A stretch of 6,708 nucleotides of DNA from an uncultured Collinsella sp. (GTDB lineage Bacteria; Actinomycetota; Coriobacteriia; Coriobacteriales; Coriobacteriaceae), in assembly GCA_900554495.1 (NCBI GenBank), contig USHR01000101.1, forward strand, positions 1-6,708. Direction: 5' to 3'. The translations under genes and the position numbers were made by a program. Each line of letters begins with the position of its first letter. The first letter of the stretch is position 1. The notes under the pieces were generated by a model. The model did no database searches and was not told where the DNA came from. It worked only from the letters and a program-made list of their open reading frames with translations. Below, one piece after another: positions 1 through 6,708 of the stretch.

Positions 1-8
1 TCAGTCAT
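1..8 (-). CDS. 5' end of an unidentified gene (partial, runs off the window)
   Basis: Only the first two codons and part of a third are visible on the minus strand: ATG at 8-6, then ACT, then GA. The start is supported by a strong Shine-Dalgarno, AGGAGG at 19-14, placed five bases before the ATG. The gene points the same way as gltBD, but it is separated from gltD by about 415 bases and a strong terminator, so it is probably its own transcription unit. Two residues (Met-Thr) say nothing about function, so no product is proposed. The SD could be masked by RNA pairing (see 14-55). Confidence 0.6.
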
Positions 9-13
9 GGCAT

Positions 14-55
14 CCTCCTCAAACTGATGGACCTCAATTTGAGCTTACGAGGAGG
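14..55 (-). promoter_or_regulatory. Shine-Dalgarno with upstream complementary (anti-SD) segment, possible translational control hairpin
   Basis: Reading the minus strand, CCTCCTC at 55-49 is an exact seven-base complement of GAGGAGG at 20-14, which is the ribosome-binding site of the gene starting at position 8. Folded together they would enclose 28 bases and hide the SD. A competing pairing exists: CTCAAA (43-38) with TTTGAG (23-18), which also covers part of the SD. A third option is the small palindrome CTCAA-A-TTGAG at 43-33. Mutually exclusive pairings around an SD are typical of leaders that control translation, but a purine-rich SD finds chance complements easily, and no known riboswitch class is recognised. 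Confidence 0.3.
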
Positions 56-80
56 GCGAGCAACCGAGGCAAGCGCGGGC

Positions 81-86
81 AAAATA
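81..86 (-). promoter_or_regulatory. weak candidate -10 element for the left-hand gene
   Basis: TATTTT on the minus strand at 86-81 matches four of six bases of the sigma-70-type -10 consensus and lies in an otherwise GC-rich context. It would place the transcript start near position 75, leaving a leader of about 65 bases that includes the possible SD hairpin. No good -35 hexamer sits 16-18 bases upstream. The tandem ACACTTGAC repeat at 118-138 would fall roughly 43-63 bases upstream of that start, where activators often bind. This is inference from spacing only. Confidence 0.2.
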
Positions 87-117
87 GGTCTTCGACTGCA
101 AACCAGATGCCAACCAA

Positions 118-138
118 ACACTTGACGGGACACTTGAC
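118..138. repeat. tandem 9-bp direct repeat ACACTTGAC
   Basis: ACACTTGAC occurs at 118-126 and again at 130-138, separated by GGG, giving a 12-bp period. On the minus strand these read GTCAAGTGT twice, upstream of the gene that starts at position 8. The seven-base core ACACTTG appears a third time at 262-268, within the 22-bp repeat. Short tandem repeats upstream of a gene suggest a binding site for a regulator, but no known operator is recognised. Confidence 0.6.
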
Positions 139-247
139 CGAATGAGTGCACCGCAAAGAAACCGCAGGTAGACATAGACGTCCAACCCGCCCTTTTGAGC
201 CAGATGCCCGCAGTCACCACAGAAAGAGCAGAGTGGCACAATCGCAA

Positions 248-286
248 ACGTCGACGAATGAACACTTGCACGTCGACAAATGACAA
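248..286. repeat. tandem repeat of ACGTCGAC(G/A)AATGA with a 22-bp period
   Basis: The copies are 248-264 and 270-286. They agree at 14 of 17 positions, and the first 14 bases differ at only one. Each carries the self-complementary core GTCGAC, and the first carries the longer palindrome CGTCGACG. A spacing of 22 bp is about two turns of the DNA helix, so two proteins bound here would sit on the same face. The repeat lies in the non-coding stretch between gltD and the left-hand gene. It could be an operator or part of a dispersed intergenic repeat. Confidence 0.6.
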
Positions 287-304
287 AGTCGCCTGCGAAC
301 TCGC

Positions 305-398
305 AAGGAGTGTCCCAAACTGCCGGCAAAAAAGGAACGTCCCCAGCTGCCGGCACTTGGGGACGTTCCTTATGTGCCAGCCGCTGGGGACAGCCCTT
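305..398. repeat. 94-bp nested palindromic element (REP/BIME-like) built from four 24-bp units
   Basis: Four related 24-bp units are arranged symmetrically about position 351.5. Two direct copies lie at 305-328 and 332-355 (20 of 24 identical, 27 bp apart). Two inverted copies lie at 348-371 and 375-398, also 27 bp apart. The inner pair overlaps through the palindrome TGCCGGCA and is nearly perfect (22 of 24), while the outer copy at 375-398 matches the 332-355 unit at 19 of 24. The unit consensus is close to AAGGAACGTCCCCA followed by GCTGCCGGCA. Nested dyads of this sort are typical of REP-type elements moved by REP-associated tyrosine transposases. No transposase is present in the window, so the class assignment is inference. 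Confidence 0.7.
328..371 (-). terminator. intrinsic terminator of the gltBD operon
   Basis: On the minus strand AAGGAACGTCCCCA (371-358) pairs perfectly over 14 bp with TGGGGACGTTCCTT (345-332), with a 12-base loop containing TGCCGGCA. The stem's last two T residues run into four more, giving six consecutive T at 333-328. A GC-rich stem followed by a T-run is the standard rho-independent signal. It begins about 50 bases after the gltD stop codon. Read on the plus strand the hairpin is followed by ATG rather than a T-run, so it should work mainly for minus-strand transcripts. Confidence 0.85.
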
Positions 399-423
399 GA
401 CAATTTAGTTGTGGACAGCCGCC

Positions 424-1905
<1,482 letters not shown>

Positions 1906-1910
1906 GGCAC

Positions 1911-4900
1911 TTACGCCTCCTTCTTGGTCGAAGCAACAGAGCTGGTGGCGGGCACAGCACCAGCAACACCACCCGCCACATCAAAGCGAGCAACATCCGC
2001 GGCACTCGCGCGGCCGGTCACAATGTCAAACGCCAGCTCCTCGGCTTGCGCATGCGTCTTGCCCACAGCCTCGGCCGCAGCGACAATCGCCAGCACGCGC
2101 TCGTACTCGGTCGGAATGACCTTCACAAAGTGCTTGCTCATCGTCTCAAAGCTGTAGAGCAGCTTAATACCGCGCGGGCTCTGCGTCGCGTCCACGTGCT
2201 CCTGGATGAGCGCACGAATCTGCGCCAGTTCACCGGCCGTCGGGGCTTTAAGCTCAACGCTCTCGTGGTTCACACGGGCATCGAGCGTACCGTACTGGTC
2301 AAAGACGTAAGCCACGCCGCCCGTCATGCCGGCGGCGAAGTTCTGCCCGACCTCGCCCAGGATGAGCGCCAGACCTCCCGTCATGTACTCGCAGCCATGG
2401 TTGCCGCAGCCCTCGACCACCACCGTGGCACCGGAGTTGCGTACGCCAAAGCGCTGGCCGGCCAGGCCGTTAATGAAGCCGCGGCCACTCGTAGCGCCAA
2501 AGAACGCAACGTTGCCCACGATGATGTTCTCGTCGAACTTGTAGGTCGCATGCGGGTTGGGGCGCACCGACACCTCGCCGCCAGAAAGGCCCTTGCCAAA
2601 GTAGTCGTTGGCGTCGCCGCACACGTTGAGCGTAATGCCGCGCGGCAGAAAGGCGCCAAAGCTCTGACCGGCCGAACCATCGCAATCGATGGTGATGGAG
2701 CCAGCGGGCAGGCCCTCGGGATGCGCCTTGGTCACCGCGTTGCCCAAGATGGTGCCCACGCAGCGGTTGACGTTGGCGATATCGGCGCGGAAGCGAATCG
2801 GGCGCAGGTGCGCACGGGCATCGGCCGTATAGGGCACAAACAACGTGGAGTCGAGCGTCTTGTCGAGCTCGCTGTCCGCAGCCATCTGGGGCAGGAAGTG
2901 ACGGCCGTCGGCACCCGGGATATGGGCACCGAACTCGCAGGTCGCGCTCGCCAGCACGGGCGACAGATCGAGCAGGTTGGCCTTGCGGTTGCCCGGGACC
3001 TCAATCTGGCGCAAGCACTCGGGATGGCCGACCATCTCGTCGACGGTGCGGAAGCCCAGGCTCGCCATGACCTCGCGCAGCTGCTCGGCAACAAAGAGCA
3101 TAAAGTGCTCGACGTGCTCGGGCTTGCCGCGGAAGCCGCGACGCAGGCGGCAGTTTTGCGTCGCAATGCCGGCCGGGCAGGTATCCTGCTGACAGTCGCG
3201 CTGCATGAGGCAGCCCATGGAGATGAGCGGCATGGTCGCAAAGCCAAACTCCTCGGCACCCAGCAGGCAGGCGACGGCAACATCGGTGCCGTCCATGAGT
3301 TTGCCGTCGGCCTCGAGCACCACGCGCGAGCGCAGGCCGTTTTGCAGCAGCGTCTGCTGGGCTTCGGCAAGGCCAAGTTCCAGCGGCAGGCCCGCATGCC
3401 AGATGGAATCGCGCGCCGCGGCACCCGAGCCGCCGTTATGGCCGCTGATCAAAATCTTGTCGGCAGCGCCCTTGGCAACACCGGTGGCGATGGTGCCGAC
3501 GCCGGCCTCGCTGACCAGCTTGACCGACACGCGCGCGCCGGGGTTGGCGTTCTTAAGGTCAAAGATCAGCTCTGCCAGGTCCTCGATAGAGTAGATGTCG
3601 TGGTGCGGCGGGGGCGAGATCAGGCCGATGCCGGGCGTGGACTGACGGACCTCGGCGATCCAGGGATAGACCTTCTTGCCGGGCAGGTGGCCGCCCTCGC
3701 CGGGCTTGGCGCCCTGGGCCATCTTGATCTGAATCTCGAAGGCGCTGCACAGGCAGCGGCTCGTCACGCCAAAGCGCGCACTTGCCACCTGCTTGATCGC
3801 GGAGTTCTTGGAGTCACCGTTGGCCAGCGGGGTCTCGCGGCGCGGATCCTCGCCGCCCTCGCCCGAGTTGGAACGGCCGTGCAGGCGGTTCATGGCGATG
3901 GCCATGCACTCGTGTGCTTCCTTGCTGATGGAACCGTACGACATGGCGCCGGTGTTAAAGCGGCGAACGATGTTGAGCGCGGGCTCGACCTCGTCGAGTG
4001 CCACCGGGGTGCGGCCGCCGGCATCAAAGTCCAGCAGGTCGCGCAGGCGCACGGCACGGCCGGTGCGGTGCAGGCGGGCGCTGTACTCCTTAAAGGTGTC
4101 GTAGCTGTCCTCACGGCAGGCGGTCCGCAGCAAGTAGACAGTCTGCGGATCGATGAGGTGATCCTCGCCGCCGAGCGGGCGCCACTTGGTCAGACCCAAC
4201 GTGGGCAGCTGATCGGGAGCCGGGCTCTTAAGGATAGCGAGCGCGGCGTCGTAGCGCTCATTCTGCTCGCGCTCGACGTCCTCGACACCCATACCGCCCA
4301 CACGGCTCACCGTGCCGGCGAAGTACGCGTTGACAAACTCCGGCGTAAAGCCCACGGCCTCGAAGATCTGCGCGGAGTGGTAGCTCTGCACCGTGGAGAT
4401 GCCCATCTTGGACATGATGGAGACGATGCCGGCGGTCGCAGCCTTGTTGTAGTTGGCGATGCCCTGCTCGGCTGTCACGTCCAGATCGCCGTGCGCCGCC
4501 AAGTCGCGAATGCACGCATGCGCGTTGTACGGATAGATGCCGCTCGCGGAGTAGCCCACCAGCGCCGCAAAGTCGTGCGGGGACACGGCGTCGCCACACT
4601 CCACCACGATGTCGGCAAAGGTACGCACGCCGGCACGGATCAGGTGGTTGTGCACGCAGCCCACGGCGAGCAGCGACGGCACGGGCACCTCGCCCGCAGC
4701 GGCACGGTCGCTCAGCACCACGATGTTCACGCCATCGCGAACCGCAGCCTCGACGTCTTCGGCAAGCTGCTTGAGCGCAGCCTGCAGCGCGCCCTCGCCG
4801 GCATCGCGGCGGTAGACGGCACGGAAACGGCGGGTCTTAAAGCCCACGCGGTCGATGGCGCAAATGCGGTCGAACTCCTCCTCGCTCAGCAGTGGGCACT

Positions 4901-6605
4901 CCAGGCGAACCAGCTGGCAGGCCGTACGAGAGTCCTCGAGCAGGTTGCCGTGGTTGCCCAGGTAGAGCGTGGTCGAGGTGACCATATGCTCGCGAAGGGC
5001 GTCGATGGGCGGGTTCGTGACCTGGGCGAACAGCTGATAGAAGTAGTCAAAGAACGAGCGCGTCTTCTTGGACAGGCAGGCCAGCGGCGCATCGATACCC
5101 ATCGAGGCGAGCGGCGCCTTGCCCTGCTGGGCCATGGGACGCACGACTTCGTCAACATCATCCCAGTGATACCCGAGCTTGGCCATGCGCACGGCGGCGA
5201 GCACCTCGGTATCCTCGGCGGGCGTGGGCGCGACGGGCTTGTCGAGCGCGTCGACGGTCAGCGTCTCCTCGGCGATCCAGTCGCGATAGGGCTTTTCCTT
5301 GGCGTAACGAGCGCGCAGCTCGTCGTTGTAGATCACGCGGCCGCGGGCAAAGTCGACCTCGAGCATCTGGCCCGGCCCCAGACAGCCGCTCGTCAGGATG
5401 TTCTCGGGGCTCACCTCGATGGTGCCCACCTCACTCGCCAACATAAAGCGGCCGTCGCGCGTCACGTAGTAGCGAGCCGGGCGCAGGCCGTTACGGTCGA
5501 GGGCGGCACCCAGGGTACGGCCGTCGGTAAAGGCGATAGCGGCAGGACCGTCCCACGGCTCCATGAGCATGGACTGGTAAGCGTCGTAGGCGCGGCGCTC
5601 CTCACTCAGGCTGTCGTTGTGGTCCCACGGCTCGGGCAGCAACATGGACGCGGCACGCGTGAGCGGGCGACCGTTCATGACCAGGAACTCAAGCACATTG
5701 TCCAGAATCGCGGAGTCGGAGCCCTCGCGGTTGATGATGGGCATCACGCGCTCAAGATCATGCTGCAGCACGGGGCTGTACAGGTTGGGCTCGCGGGCGC
5801 GGATCCAGTTGACGTTGCCCTTGAGGGTGTTGATCTCGCCGTTGTGGATGATAAAGCGGTTGGGGTGCGCGCGTTCCCAGCTGGGCGTGGTGTTGGTGGA
5901 GTAGCGCGAGTGGACGAGCGCCACGGCCGTCTTGACGGCGGCGTCGTTGAGATCGATGAAGAAGCGGCGCATCTGCGTGGCGACCAGCATGCCCTTGTAC
6001 ACGATGGTGCGCGAGCTCATGGAGCATACATAGAAGATTTTGTCGCGCAGGGCAAACTCAGCGTCGGCCTTCTTCTCGATGGTGCGGCGGCACACGTACA
6101 GGCGGCGCTCGAAGGCATCGCCGGCGGGCGTGTCGTCCGGACGGCCCAGGAAGGCCTGCAGGATAGTGGGCATACAGGCGCGGGCCGTCTCGCCCAGGTC
6201 GTGCGGGTCAACCGGCACCTCGCGCCAAAAGAGCAGCGGCACGCCGGCCTCGGCGCAGCCCTCCTCAAACACGCGGCGGGCATCCTCTACGCCCTTCTCG
6301 TCCTGCGGGAAGAACAGCATGGCCACGCCATAGTCGCCCTCTGCCGGCAGAATCTGGCCACACTTTTGAGCCTCTTTACGGAAAAAGTGATGCGGAACCT
6401 GGAACAGGATGCCGGCGCCGTCGCCGGTGTTCTTCTCGAGTCCGGTGCCGCCGCGGTGCTCCAAGTTGACCAGAATGGACAGCGCATCGTCCAGAATCTG
6501 GTGATGACGCTCACCGTTGATATCGGCAAGCGCGCCGATGCCACATGCATCGTGGTCGAATTCGGGGCGATAAAGGCCCTGCTGCTGAGCGGAATCTGCC
6601 TGCAT
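1911..6605 (-). CDS. gltB: glutamate synthase large subunit, alpha chain
   Basis: With GltD this enzyme converts glutamine plus 2-oxoglutarate to two glutamates using NADPH. At 1564 residues it is full length. Domains in order: class II glutamine amidotransferase (about 21-430), central domain (470-760), FMN-binding synthase barrel (820-1195) and GXGXG beta-helix (1270-1460). The nucleophile is Cys21 in DHDACGIG, implying removal of a 20-residue propeptide; counted from that Cys, Arg51 of HRGG is the conserved Arg31. HNGEINT at 254-260 and GSDS at 295-298 supply further glutaminase-site residues. The 3Fe-4S ligands are Cys1132, Cys1138 and Cys1143. The SISKEAH (892-898), GHNGGSGA (1055-1062) and GNHGCEYMTGG (1401-1411) stretches are typical. 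The start is fixed by GGAGG at 6616-6612 and an in-frame TAG five codons upstream. It lies 5 bases before gltD. An Ala/Val-rich tail of about 60 residues after 1505 looks like an extension. The gene contains no TTA, CTA or TCA codon. Confidence 0.98.
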   Translation of the reverse strand: MQADSAQQQGLYRPEFDHDACGIGALADINGERHHQILDDALSILVNLEHRGGTGLEKNTGDGAGILFQVPHHFFRKEAQKCGQILPAEGDYGVAMLFFPQDEKGVEDARRVFEEGCAEAGVPLLFWREVPVDPHDLGETARACMPTILQAFLGRPDDTPAGDAFERRLYVCRRTIEKKADAEFALRDKIFYVCSMSSRTIVYKGMLVATQMRRFFIDLNDAAVKTAVALVHSRYSTNTTPSWERAHPNRFIIHNGEINTLKGNVNWIRAREPNLYSPVLQHDLERVMPIINREGSDSAILDNVLEFLVMNGRPLTRAASMLLPEPWDHNDSLSEERRAYDAYQSMLMEPWDGPAAIAFTDGRTLGAALDRNGLRPARYYVTRDGRFMLASEVGTIEVSPENILTSGCLGPGQMLEVDFARGRVIYNDELRARYAKEKPYRDWIAEETLTVDALDKPVAPTPAEDTEVLAAVRMAKLGYHWDDVDEVVRPMAQQGKAPLASMGIDAPLACLSKKTRSFFDYFYQLFAQVTNPPIDALREHMVTSTTLYLGNHGNLLEDSRTACQLVRLECPLLSEEEFDRICAIDRVGFKTRRFRAVYRRDAGEGALQAALKQLAEDVEAAVRDGVNIVVLSDRAAAGEVPVPSLLAVGCVHNHLIRAGVRTFADIVVECGDAVSPHDFAALVGYSASGIYPYNAHACIRDLAAHGDLDVTAEQGIANYNKAATAGIVSIMSKMGISTVQSYHSAQIFEAVGFTPEFVNAYFAGTVSRVGGMGVEDVEREQNERYDAALAILKSPAPDQLPTLGLTKWRPLGGEDHLIDPQTVYLLRTACREDSYDTFKEYSARLHRTGRAVRLRDLLDFDAGGRTPVALDEVEPALNIVRRFNTGAMSYGSISKEAHECMAIAMNRLHGRSNSGEGGEDPRRETPLANGDSKNSAIKQVASARFGVTSRCLCSAFEIQIKMAQGAKPGEGGHLPGKKVYPWIAEVRQSTPGIGLISPPPHHDIYSIEDLAELIFDLKNANPGARVSVKLVSEAGVGTIATGVAKGAADKILISGHNGGSGAAARDSIWHAGLPLELGLAEAQQTLLQNGLRSRVVLEADGKLMDGTDVAVACLLGAEEFGFATMPLISMGCLMQRDCQQDTCPAGIATQNCRLRRGFRGKPEHVEHFMLFVAEQLREVMASLGFRTVDEMVGHPECLRQIEVPGNRKANLLDLSPVLASATCEFGAHIPGADGRHFLPQMAADSELDKTLDSTLFVPYTADARAHLRPIRFRADIANVNRCVGTILGNAVTKAHPEGLPAGSITIDCDGSAGQSFGAFLPRGITLNVCGDANDYFGKGLSGGEVSVRPNPHATYKFDENIIVGNVAFFGATSGRGFINGLAGQRFGVRNSGATVVVEGCGNHGCEYMTGGLALILGEVGQNFAAGMTGGVAYVFDQYGTLDARVNHESVELKAPTAGELAQIRALIQEHVDATQSPRGIKLLYSFETMSKHFVKVIPTEYERVLAIVAAAEAVGKTHAQAEELAFDIVTGRASAADVARFDVAGGVAGAVPATSSVASTKKEA
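1916..1922 (-). promoter_or_regulatory. ribosome-binding site of gltD, inside the 3' end of gltB
   Basis: AAGGAGG at 1922-1916 on the minus strand is a full Shine-Dalgarno located in the last codons of gltB. It is 10 bases from the gltD ATG at 1905. That spacing is a little long, and the gltB stop codon lies between the two. Ribosomes finishing gltB would sit on or beside the site, which favours coupled, balanced synthesis of the two subunits. Confidence 0.8.
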
Positions 6606-6647
6606 CGCGATCCTCCCCTAGATATTTAGACAGTCAGTTGAATAGGG

Positions 6648-6653
6648 ATACTA
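6648..6653 (-). promoter_or_regulatory. candidate -10 element of the gltBD promoter
   Basis: TAGTAT on the minus strand at 6653-6648 keeps the key TA..AT positions of the -10 consensus. It would start transcription near 6643-6639, leaving a leader of about 35 bases before the gltB ATG. There is no recognisable -35 hexamer 16-19 bases upstream. A weak -35 fits a promoter that depends on an activator, and the GlnR-like site lies about 55 bases upstream of the predicted start. The call rests on sequence match and spacing only. Confidence 0.35.
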
Positions 6654-6685
6654 GGAGCATCGCCGGCCCGTTGTGTTTCCCACCC

Positions 6686-6706
6686 GTTTCGAAACAATCG
6701 CGTAAC
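6686..6706 (-). promoter_or_regulatory. candidate nitrogen-control operator (GlnR-like) upstream of gltB
   Basis: GTTTCGAAAC at 6686-6695 is a perfect 10-bp palindrome. On the plus strand its GAAAC (6691-6695) is followed by six bases and then GTAAC (6702-6706). In Actinomycetota such as Streptomyces, GlnR sites are built of GTnAC and GAAAC half-sites separated by six bases, and GlnR controls ammonium assimilation genes. The match in sequence and spacing, together with the gltB target, makes a nitrogen-responsive operator plausible. Only two half-sites are visible because the window ends two bases further on. Whether this organism has GlnR is unknown. Confidence 0.4.
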
Positions 6707-6708
6707 GC

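Larger units (their letters stand above)
9..423. other. intergenic region between gltD and the next gene
   Basis: This stretch holds no gene I can support. It contains, from right to left, the terminator within the nested palindrome (305-398), the 22-bp-period repeat (248-286), the ACACTTGAC tandem repeat (118-138), and the start region of the left-hand gene. Open frames cross it on both strands, but their translations are rich in Arg, Ser and Leu, show no domain, and run through the palindrome and terminator. Base composition looks less GC-rich than in the two genes. A nine-base repeat CCAGATGCC occurs at 103-111 and 200-208, probably by chance. Confidence 0.7.

Noticed and set aside
397..402. 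A perfect TTGACA on the plus strand, a possible -35 for antisense transcription into gltD.
   Set aside because: No -10-like hexamer lies 16-18 bases downstream; the bases there (about 420-425) read CGCCTT.
5..403. A 132-codon minus-strand frame whose TGA overlaps the ATG of the left-hand gene (ATGA), as in coupled genes.
   Set aside because: It begins upstream of and reads straight through the terminator stem and palindrome. The product is Arg/Ser/Leu-rich with no domain. The SD at 19-14 serves the ATG at 8 and does not need an upstream gene.
6623..6628. TAAATA on the minus strand as an alternative -10 for gltB.
   Set aside because: It would start transcription at about 6616, inside the Shine-Dalgarno, leaving no usable leader, and it has no -35 partner.
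6611..6658. Possible pairing of CCTAG or CCCTA near the predicted transcript start with the CTAGGGG preceding the gltB SD.
   Set aside because: Stems are only about five base pairs with bulges, and the upstream arm overlaps the likely promoter, so it may not be transcribed.

Overview
The window is a GC-rich chromosomal stretch that reads almost entirely on the minus strand. It carries a complete glutamate synthase (GOGAT) operon, gltB then gltD, with its upstream control region at the right end. At the left end lie the operon's terminator, an intergenic region of about 415 bases, and the first codons of another minus-strand gene. The organism is probably a member of the Actinomycetota, and I lean towards the Coriobacteriia (Collinsella or Olsenella type). 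The reasons are the strong codon bias towards G/C-ending codons, the GltB N-terminus with a short leader before Cys21, and the intergenic palindrome built on TGCCGGCA and GGGGACGTTCCTT, which I associate with that group from memory. No database search was possible.

Layout from right to left, in the direction of transcription. Positions 6606-6708 hold the operon's upstream region: a GTTTCGAAAC palindrome overlapping a GAAAC-n6-GTAAC pair that resembles actinobacterial GlnR half-sites, a weak TAGTAT -10 candidate, and a strong Shine-Dalgarno. Positions 6605-1911 encode gltB, the 1564-residue large subunit. After 5 bases, positions 1905-424 encode gltD, the 493-residue small subunit, whose ribosome-binding site lies inside the end of gltB. 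Positions 423-9 are non-coding. They contain a strong intrinsic terminator (371-328) embedded in a 94-bp nested palindrome (305-398), a 22-bp-period tandem repeat containing ACGTCGAC, a tandem ACACTTGAC repeat, and a start region where the Shine-Dalgarno of the next gene can pair with an upstream complement. Positions 8-1 are the start of that gene, of unknown identity.

GltB and GltD together form the NADPH-dependent enzyme that turns one glutamine and one 2-oxoglutarate into two glutamates. With glutamine synthetase this is the main ammonium assimilation route when nitrogen is scarce. GltD takes electrons from NADPH and passes them through iron-sulfur clusters to the FMN of GltB. GltB also releases ammonia from glutamine and channels it to the synthase site.

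I see no new multi-gene system here. The points worth a second look are in the non-coding ends: the nested palindrome that doubles as a terminator, the possible SD-sequestering hairpin before the left gene, the operator-like tandem repeats, and the nitrogen-control-like site before gltB.
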